Source: Trigonopsis variabilis (Eukaryota > Ascomycota > Trigonopsidomycetes > Trigonopsidales > Trigonopsidaceae). Taken from it: 64,000 nucleotides of DNA. Location: assembly GCA_003707065.3 (NCBI GenBank), contig PPXM03000009.1, forward strand, positions 62,001-126,000, written 5' to 3'. How positions within the stretch are numbered: the stretch's first letter is position 1; every line of letters starts with the position of its first letter. The notes under the pieces were generated by a model. The model searched no databases and had not been told where the DNA came from. It was given only the letters and a program-made list of their open reading frames with translations. Of this stretch, positions 56,308 through 64,000 are shown in pieces. The position numbers and the translations under genes were made by a program.

Positions 56308-57226
56308 TCTGCTTCGATCGTTCAATGAAAAGAAAAACGAAAATTCCGATCGATACTAGGAAACACGCCTCAAACCGCTCGGGTTTGCGATTCTTGAGCA
56401 GGGTGATCGAGCAAGTAAAGGAAAAAAGTAGGGTGCGTTGCTATGTAGAGCCCAGGCTGCACCTGTTAACACGCGCTGCGTGCAACTCGTAAGGGGCACC
56501 ATCGCTTGTGATACTACGATCTAAGCTTGCTTTACTGGACTTGAGCCATGTTTATTATGCCAAGTGAACACTACTGATATTGCCACAGATGTTATAAATT
56601 AGGCATCCGCCGTCTTTTGTCCTTTGTAGCTATAGGTGACTGTGCTATTGCACCGTTGCTGATTGCGAGACAGACATCTGGTTGTCTCCCTGCGCGGGCC
56701 ATCCCTAGCAACCGCTGACTCTTCCACGCGCTGAGCGTTATCGATGGAAAAGATATCTGCCACTGCTCATTTCTTTCACATTTGATGGCTGTTATTTGAT
56801 ACGTATAATTCATCGTGTAATACGATCTCCTAGTTCTTGTACGTATATTGCAATCGAGGAGTTCTAAAGATCATGGCTATCCTGCAGAGGCCAAGATAAG
56901 AAAGGATATAACAAGTCAGCTTGTAGTCGCGGCTGTCAATGAGGTGATTATTTCTTGGAATTAGTTGTGAAACATGCATTCCTGGATGAGAACTCAACAA
57001 GAGAAGGAAGCTAACTTGTTGGGCGAGCTTAGGTGACACCCTTTACACTGTAGACCTGTCATCATCGCCTTAGCACCAATAACTCTCGCACAAGCTTAAA
57101 TATCTCCAGACGACAGCAAAACTCAACTACTGTCTCAGAGCCAGTCGCGTGTTGATAGCAACGGGCTTGCTTGCTCCAGGTGGTTTGGAGAATCTACCGT
57201 TACCACGACGTTATCCCGGCCGTGGT
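56308..57226. other. Divergent promoter region, ANP1 to GEA gene
   Basis: No gene is supported in about 920 bp. Only short random ORFs are present. Confidence 0.6.
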
Positions 57227-60200
57227 ATGGAAAGGCCTGTGAGCATGACCAACATATCAATCGATCCAATAGCCTTTGCGGTAAATGAGTGTTTGGCCGT
57301 GACAAGGGCGATGAGGAAAAACGCCCGCTGGGCCAACATAGGCGTGACGGCCATCTTGGGGAATGATTCTTCTCTGGACGTCAGTGCATCAGGCATTGCG
57401 ACCCGATGGAGTCTCAAGAATAATCGTCAAGAAGGATCCAAGGTATGGGATCAGCAGTAATAGGGCTAACGTACAGATTAATGTGTTGCTGGCCGACTTT
57501 ATCAAGCTCAAGGCTGACCTGAGTTCATGTACAGGTATGATCCGACACGGTTTTGCAGGACTTGGCTGACTCTTCTTCTCTAGACATAAAATCGTTTGAT
57601 ACAGTGGCGTTGTTTCATCCTTTTCTCCAGGTCATTTTGTCTTCTTTGGTATCAGGAGCCATCACCAATGTCGCGTTGAACTCCATCAGCAAATTCTTAT
57701 CTTTTGGAATTGTGACGCCTGATTCGCCGAATCTACCCATTGCAATGTATAATCTATCTGCAGCAGTCACGAATTGCCGGTTTGAAGCGTCAGACTCTAC
57801 CCAAGATGATGTGGTCCTGCTCCGAATCCTTCGATTGATGGAACTAATGCTGTGTGGAGCTTGTGGCGATAGCTTGGCAGATGAAAGTGTTTGTGAAATG
57901 ATGGCTACTGGCTTGAGTATGTGCTGTCAGACAAAGTTATCCCAGTTACTGCGGCGATCGGCGGAGATGGTGATGTTATCAATGTGTCATCGAGTGTTTG
58001 AGCGCTTAAATGACCTCGACTTGAATGTTGAAACCATATCTGATTCTGGAAATCATGTGAATATTGATGAAACACCTTCAGCACTGCAGCCAGAATCCAG
58101 CGATGCCGAGGCTTCTACCAAAGACCAGCCCGAAATCGTTGAATCATCTGATACCCTGGCCCTTAACCCTTACGGCCTTTTCGCTGTCTATGAGCTCTTA
58201 AAGGCTTTAGTTGCAATTCTAGAGCCAAACAACCGCCAGCATACTGACTCAATGCGAGTCATAGCTTTACGGATCGCTGAAGTAGCGTTTGAAGTGGCTG
58301 GCCACACTATTGCATCTCACCCTTCCCTTCATGATTTGGTGTCCGATCATCTTTGTCATCATCTTTTTTGCTTGTTACGATCCGATTCTCTATCTGTCTT
58401 GCAGAGCGCGGTGAGGGTCTTGACAACCATCTTCTTAACTATGCGTTCATCCCTTCCTCTTCACGAACAGTACTTTTTATCTTATGTCTTTTCAACCGTT
58501 GGAATCAGCACTCCTGTCCCTTTGAATCCGGCAGTGGATCCAATCATTTACCAAGGTATTGCAACCGCTGTTGTTGAGAAGTCCTCAGGTACATCGACTC
58601 CAAATCGCAAAGGTAACGAAAAGAATCCAGTGTCTAAGAGCGGAGACGCCCAAGAGGCTCTCATGGAAGCACTGTGTGCGCTCTGTAGGACTGGAAGCTT
58701 GGTACCGGAATTGTTTATCAACTATGACATGAACGAGCAGCGGGATAATATCTGCATTCGTCTTACATCTTTTCTATCCAGAAACGCCTTCCCAGATGCA
58801 GCGGATGAATCCAATACCAGTGTGCCACCATTGTGTTTAGAGGCTCTGTTGCAGCTGTTATCAGGCTTTGTGGACAGGCTAAGCTTGAATCGTGGCTCGT
58901 GTGATTTAGATTTCGCCTCGCTAGAACAAGGAGCCGTCCGCAAGGGGCACTTACTAGAATTTGCTACTAAATTCAACCAAAAACCAAAGGAAGGAATTGC
59001 TTATGCTGCTGAAAAGAATCTCGTGAAGAGCGCTGATGATATCCAAGGAGTCGCCGATTTAATCTGGAATACCCGCGGGCTCGATAAGACTGTGCTTGGG
59101 CGTTATTTTGGCCGGCCGGAAGTCATGGATATCTTTGTTGCTTATGCTAAACATTTCGACTTCACTGGAGTGAGAATCGATGACGCTCTACGTCAATTTT
59201 TAGGTTCTTTTCGGATGTTTGGCGAAGGCCAGGTGGTGGAACGGACGATGGAAACTTTCACGGATATATACTACGAACAAAATAAGCAGGGCTATACTAA
59301 TCGTGATGATGTGCTAGTCTTTGCATTCTCAGTGGTTATGCTCAACACGGATCTCCACAACCCGCAGATCAAGGTTCACATGCAGCTTGAAGATTATCGT
59401 CGGAACATTAGAGAGGTGATTAGTCATAATCACCTTGGAGATGATTTTATTTCTTCTATTTACGCGTCCATTCATGACAATGAAATCGTCGTCCCTGAAG
59501 ATTATCCTGAGACCCTAGGATGGTCTTCTATATGGTCTTCTCTTGTAAAGGAATCCAAGACCACGGATAATCAGATCGAAATCATTACCAACAAGTTTGA
59601 TTGTCAGATCTTTTGCGATGTCTGGCGGCCAATCGTGGCTGCCTTGGCGTTTGTGTTTTATTCTGCCACCGATGATACAGTATTCCATCGCGTTATTTCA
59701 GGATTTGATGAAATTGCCCAAGTTGCGGCATCGTATAAAGTGTCTGAATGCTTGGATCATGCCATGGCATGCTTGGTATCGATTTCGACGTTGAGCCTCA
59801 CAAAGTCGAATCCAGATCTAAATGTTGAAATTCAGGTTGACGCTAATAAACTGACCGTCTCAGAGTTATCGGTAACATTTGGGCGAAGCTTCAAAGCCCA
59901 ATTAGCTACCGTTGTGTTGGTGAAAATAATATCTGGCCGAGAGAGTTTATTGCGAAAGGGATGGAGGCCTCTGATCCAAGTATTGAGGGCGTTGATATCC
60001 AATGGACTTCTTCATGCACCCTTGCCTAGCGATTATAACGAGCTTCTTGGCCTTGGTCCGCTACCTGGAGCCGCTGCTAAAAATGTGATTAAGCGGAACG
60101 ACAGTCGAGACAATGGTCTCTTTTCTGCTTTATCCTCTTATCTTAGTGCATATGCTGCCGATGAACCTCCCGAGCCTTCAGATGAGGAGCTCGAGAGCTC

Positions 60201-61725
60201 TCTTTGTGCGAGCGACTGTATCTCGACCTGTGGATTTGATGAAGTCGTCTCAAATATCTGTAAAGTCACTGGAGATGGAAGCAAAGCTCTACTGGAAGTT
60301 CTTTTAGACTCTTTTCCTGCCAGCACCGACAAACCTCGCCCTGAGAATGAGAAGTCAGTGCCTGCAGAAGGTCGGGGCACCTACGACGCAGCTGAGATGT
60401 TCTCATTAGAGCTTGCTATGGTTATTCTAATTCGAAACGCAGATCTATTTGAATCAAAAGCTGGCCTTTTTATTGACAAGTTGCTGGGTCTTGTCAACAG
60501 TCCCACGACAAATGTGACCATTCTAGGGCGGATTACGGTGATGTTAGTATGGCTTGTTGGTCAAGATCAATACAGGGAACGGATGCCTGCAGTTCTCGGT
60601 GCGATTGTCAAAGCATCAAAGTCCGGTAAATGGCTGCCGAAGGTGGCTGGACCGTTGAATAAGAAACTGTTTGAATTACTTCAAGGGCAGCATCATGAAC
60701 AAGTGGCGAAATGCACTGAGTTCTGGGATCTACTCGAGACTCAGGTGCAGTCTTCGTACTTGGCTGGTAACGTGATTTGGGATAAATTGGAAGGAGTTTT
60801 AACTAGAGGTGAGCCAGGTTCGATTGACACTGGAAGCGTTCGACCTATGCTTGGATTATTGGATCTCTTTATCCACCAAGGGCGAGTGGGAGCGAAGCTA
60901 GAAGAGAAAGGACGCGATGGCGGAAGGAAAGGAGGAAATGAAGGAAACCGAAAGCAGCAGCGGGAACAAGAGGAAGGGATAGTGAAAAGGGCATTGAAAA
61001 GTGTTGATCTTGTGGGACGATTGATGGAGATCGGGGAGGGATGTTCAGATTTGAATCGATGGGAAGTGTTTTACTACCCTGCCTTTAAAGTGCTTGCGCG
61101 ACAGAGCGTCAATGAATGCCGGCAGGTTCGCTTCAAAGCCTTTGGATGTCTCCAGCGCAACTTGGTTTCTCACGGAGAACGGTATCTCGATTCTCGGGAA
61201 CAAGTGTTTGAGAAGATTCTGTTCCCGCTGACCAGTGAGCTTTTGCGACCAGAGATCTTTGCTCGAGACCCGCGTGGAATGGGAGATTCGCGCTCGCAGG
61301 CGGCGTCACTCCTATGCAAGATGTTTTTGTTCTATCTGAACCGGGCCGACCCTGGCGATCAAGACTCTCTGACCGATCTATGGCTCAAGATTTTGGATAT
61401 GATGGATAGACTGATGAATAGCGGTCAACGAGATACGCTCGAGGAGGCCGTCCCCGAGTCGGTGAAGAATGTGTTGTTGGTGATGTCATCCCTTGGGGTC
61501 TTCAATCTTCCAGTGGAAGAGGAGCCAGGGTACTTGTGGAACGAGACGTGGGTCAGGATCAATCGATTTATCCCTGGGCTGAAGGATGAGCTTTTCCCTG
61601 CTTCATCTGATGACAAGGAGACTAAGAGTGCACCAGAGCTAGATACGACTACGGCACCCGACTCCAAAACCAGTGGTGAAGTAGTCGAGGTGAAAGAGGA
61701 CCCGCAGGAGGCAAGTGAGCAATAG
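57227..61725 (+). CDS. GEA2: Gea1/Gea2-type Sec7 ARF guanine-nucleotide exchange factor (GBF1 family)
   Basis: Activates Arf1 at the early Golgi to form COPI vesicles. The family is the target of brefeldin A. Three exons, 57227-57442, 57477-57534 and 57584-61725, give 1471 residues. Introns are 34 and 49 nt. The DCB domain starts MTNISIDPIAFAVNECLAVT. The HUS region lies before the Sec7 domain, with NYDMNEQRDNI. Sec7 spans about residues 545-720: KKEGIAYAAEKN-like start, FLGSFRMFGEGQVVERTMETF with the glutamic finger near residue 638, and VLVFAFSVVMLNTDLHNPQI. HDS helices follow to a charged tail. FRMFGEG in place of FRLPGE is typical of the GBF/Gea branch. Yeast has two such genes and only one is seen here, so the symbol could equally be GEA1. 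Confidence 0.93.
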
Positions 61726-61807
61726 GTCACGTGTATGATATATATAGACTTATAATTACAATTACGATTAAATTCAAAGACTAGAGTACATCAAGGGCAT
61801 CACAAAA

Positions 61808-62593
61808 CTAAGGACATAACAGGTCCAACGTCCAATCGTCCGCAGATATCCGCGTCGAGAGCGCTCTTGATCCCGGACCTTGGACGCACACGTGGTCGAC
61901 CGAATCGACATGAAGAAGGAGCACGACGAAGTTGTCGATGGCCTGCGAGTCACTGTTGCCTGCAACACCGCGATTGATAGCGTCTAATCGCGCTTTTGCC
62001 TCGTCGTCCAGCGGCGAACCCGGCGGCGGTTTAAGAAACGAGTCCTTCATCCTTTGCGAGAGGTTGTTCCAGATACGAAAGTACTCGTCTGTCCACGTTG
62101 TTCCATCTGGAGGTTGGGCGTAGAACGATCCGTCAGGCTGGGTCTGGTACGACGTTCCATTGTACTCAGCGCGAGCGGCAGACTGATCAAGAACCAGAAT
62201 CCGCCCCTTGAAGCGAAACTGCTCTTGGAACTTGGGAAAGTAAAAGACGGCCTCGTAGGGAGGGTGTACAGCTAGAGAAGGAGAGGACGAGTTAGAGAGA
62301 GGAGGATAGTTGATGATATCGGTGAATTTGGCCATTCGTTTGTCGGTACAAAGAGTCATCACTGAGGTGGACGGATCATTGAAGAGCCAAGATCGAAAGA
62401 CGCAGGTTCTCGATCGAGGCTGGACCTCGTACGATCGATCCACTGGTGCACCGTCGTCCGAAGGTTGGCGACTATAGTAAGGATTGGCGCTTTTTGGAAC
62501 ATAGGCCACAGTCGACAAGGTAAACAGGACAGGCTCAGTCAAGCTTTCCAGCCTCGATCTAAATCGAGGAGACCATAGCGGAGTTATGGGCAT
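61808..62593 (-). CDS. Alr4036-type FMN-binding (pyridoxamine-phosphate-oxidase-like) protein
   Basis: 261 residues, single exon. PPLWSPRF-like start and RTCVFRSWLF correspond to strands of the split-barrel FMN domain. MTLCTDKRMAKFTDI is the FMN-phosphate-binding segment. AVFYFPKFQEQFRFKGRILVL follows. IWNNLSQRMKDSFLKPPPGSPL is the C-terminal signature of the Alr4036-type family. Some relatives are annotated as pyridoxamine 5'-phosphate oxidases, but the substrate is unproven. The final strand ends DDWTLDLLCP, where a typical Trp-rich end binds the flavin. The protein is tandem with ARC1 on the minus strand. Confidence 0.85.
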   Translation of the reverse strand: MPITPLWSPRFRSRLESLTEPVLFTLSTVAYVPKSANPYYSRQPSDDGAPVDRSYEVQPRSRTCVFRSWLFNDPSTSVMTLCTDKRMAKFTDIINYPPLSNSSSPSLAVHPPYEAVFYFPKFQEQFRFKGRILVLDQSAARAEYNGTSYQTQPDGSFYAQPPDGTTWTDEYFRIWNNLSQRMKDSFLKPPPGSPLDDEAKARLDAINRGVAGNSDSQAIDNFVVLLLHVDSVDHVCVQGPGSRALSTRISADDWTLDLLCP

Positions 62594-62864
62594 TTTCGTG
62601 AATCTTAGTCAGATTTCGTCGCCCCGGTCCCGCGTGGTGTCGGGGACCTTTTTGTCACCATCACGTGCGGGCGCTACCTGACCCTGCATCTCTGGGGCCC
62701 TTAAGGATTTGGATCATCGCAGGCGAGGTTCACATCGCCGCGATAGAATTACGGAAGCAATGGGGAGTACAGATATTACTCCTGGTCATACAGCCAAAGA
62801 GATTCGCCATGTGCAAGGGGAAGATACTTTGGTCTCCTTACAGCAACTCGCAGACTATGCATAT

Positions 62865-64000
62865 CTAAGAACAAGGGACTCCAACCAAACTTGGAACTTT
62901 GCATGGCTTACCAGACACGGTGTTGATGAGGCGGTGCTCAGAGCCATCTGGGGCCCGGTAAAGGACCTCTAAATCAGGAGAGGTGATGAAACCAGGCTGA
63001 ACGGTCTCCCAAATCTTCTTTTTGGGATTGAGTTGTTTTTCGGGGACGATGTCTTCGTATCCAGCGAACGAAAGCTTATCGCCAGGCTTGGAGCCCTCGG
63101 GAGGAGCAATGATCTCGACTGCAGACTTGTCGGGAGTGCACGCGCACAGGACCATGGCCTGGCTCTTGACTCCTCGCATGGTGACGGGTTTCAAGTTGGC
63201 AATGAGGACGATGTAACGGTGCTGCATTTCCTCCAAGGGCACAAAAGAAACAAGACCAGAACAGACGGTACGGGGGCCCTCAGGGTCGCCCGCTTGGATA
63301 GTAGAAACATAGAGAGAATCAGCATCGGGGTGCTTGATAGCCTTCTCAATATAGCCCACCCGAAGATCGACCATTCCAGGTGTAATGACCAATTCTTCTT
63401 TCTTAGGTTGGGGCTTGGGCTTCTTTTCCTTCTTTTCCTTCTTTTCTTTCTTTTCCTTTTTCGCGCCTTCTCCTTTAGGAGCCTGGGCAGCAGTCTCTTT
63501 GGAACCTTCTTTAGCTGAGGCCTCTTTGTCTCCTTTGGCTCCCTTGTCTCCCTTGGCTTCCTTGGCTCCTTTGGCTCCCTTGGCAGGCTCTTTGGCCTTC
63601 AGTTCTCGTGGGACCTGGGCATCGACGTCGATCTTGAGCAGGTCTGATGGCTCGAACTTGAGCCATGACGTGTGATGAATTAAATCGACCCATCGAATAA
63701 TATGTCTAAACGTAGCCAACGACGATTGACCTTCCTCAAGCCATTTCTGAACAAATGGACGAGCCCTAGCAAAAGCAGCAGTATCAGCCAGAGATGGGCT
63801 GGTCGTATTTAGTAGATATGTCCTAGATGATAGGGTTTTATTAAGATCATCCAGCCTGTTGGGAAACTGAGACGAAAAAGTCAACCATTGAGCTTGCTCA
63901 GCCTTTTGGGCATTATCAAGGGCTGGAAACGGATTAGAAGATGACGACTCAATAGCCTGTAATAAGCCATTCAAGACAGTGTTGGACCCCGACACTTGGG
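62865..64000 (-). CDS. ARC1: Arc1-type tRNA-binding cofactor of aminoacyl-tRNA synthetases (5' end beyond window)
   Basis: Arc1 delivers tRNA to methionyl- and glutamyl-tRNA synthetases in the cytosol. The frame is open to the window edge (upstream residues QVSGSNTVL), and the only candidate start, a GTG at 63995, is poor. The N-terminus therefore probably lies outside. About 378 residues are visible. A GST-C-like domain (AQWLTFSSQF to WVDLIHHT) binds the synthetases. A basic linker with KGAKG/KGDKG repeats and a KKEKK tract binds tRNA. The C-terminal EMAPII-type OB-fold has DLRVGYIEKAIKHPDADSL, VCSGLVSFVP, LIANLKPVTMRGVKSQAM and APPEGSKPGD. Stop at 62865. Confidence 0.93.
   Translation of the reverse strand, partial: QVSGSNTVLNGLLQAIESSSSNPFPALDNAQKAEQAQWLTFSSQFPNRLDDLNKTLSSRTYLLNTTSPSLADTAAFARARPFVQKWLEEGQSSLATFRHIIRWVDLIHHTSWLKFEPSDLLKIDVDAQVPRELKAKEPAKGAKGAKEAKGDKGAKGDKEASAKEGSKETAAQAPKGEGAKKEKKEKKEKKEKKPKPQPKKEELVITPGMVDLRVGYIEKAIKHPDADSLYVSTIQAGDPEGPRTVCSGLVSFVPLEEMQHRYIVLIANLKPVTMRGVKSQAMVLCACTPDKSAVEIIAPPEGSKPGDKLSFAGYEDIVPEKQLNPKKKIWETVQPGFITSPDLEVLYRAPDGSEHRLINTVSGKPCKVPSLVGVPCS

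Noticed and set aside
62709-62972. 87-codon plus-strand ORF overlapping the ARC1 3' end
   Set aside because: Mostly antisense to the conserved Arc1 OB-fold end; no independent support.

Overview
The window is nuclear DNA from an ascomycete fungus. It carries protein genes on both strands with many very short GT-AG introns. Most are 32-51 nt, with a CTAAC/CTGAC-like branch point only a few bases before the acceptor. The gene set is fungal: Gcn4-type bZIP, Whi2, Kin1-type kinase, Iml1, Anp1 mannosyltransferase, Pex20, Cef1, Arc1 and GPI-anchored wall proteins. Intron density, retention of branched-chain keto-acid dehydrogenase E2 and an agmatinase-type ureohydrolase, and use of Pex20 rather than Pex18/21 argue against a Saccharomyces-like yeast. 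They fit an early-diverging, intron-rich ascomycete (Lipomyces-like or similar). That placement is inference.

Layout. 0-10.5 kb: 3' part of cytosolic ArgRS, Trm732/THADA (-), a small membrane ORF (-), carboxypeptidase S with a large extra luminal segment (+), cytochrome b5 reductase (+). 10.8-19.4 kb: a UBA protein resembling Rup1, a Kin1/Kin2 kinase, a DUF1749 hydrolase (-), an acidic repeat protein of unknown function. 19.4-28.6 kb: Hst2-type sirtuin (-), a ureohydrolase with signal peptide and HDEL end (-), Caf40 (+), Gcn4 with a uORF-bearing upstream region (-), Whi2 (-), Ssu72 (+). 28.6-36.7 kb: Pex20 (-), a Zap1-like zinc-finger factor (+), Cef1 (+), Vps26 (-). 36.7-40.7 kb: about 4 kb with no gene I can support. 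40.7-47.9 kb: two paralogous GPI wall proteins (+), branched-chain E2 (+), gluconokinase (-), a 1.5-kb spacer with a cluster of TCGGNNCCGA sites, Dpb4/POLE3 (+). 48-64 kb: Cus2/Tat-SF1 (-), a predicted myristoylated protein (+), Iml1 (-), Anp1 (-), Gea-type ARF-GEF (+), an Alr4036-type FMN-binding protein (-), and Arc1 (-), which runs off the right edge.

These are mainly housekeeping genes in no obvious functional cluster. Themes do recur: amino-acid and nutrient sensing (Gcn4, Whi2, Iml1), secretory pathway and wall (Gea, Anp1, GPI proteins, Vps26), RNA processing and transcription (Cef1, Cus2, Ssu72, Caf40), and tRNA biology (ArgRS, Arc1, Trm732). No tRNA, rRNA, CRISPR array, intact transposon or virus-like element was recognised. 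The most interesting items are the putative ER-retained ureohydrolase, the GCN4 upstream region, the TCGGNNCCGA cluster, the Cys-ladder start of the Zap1-like factor, and the enlarged stalk of carboxypeptidase S. Gene models were assembled by hand from splice signals and reading-frame continuity. Start codons are the least certain part.
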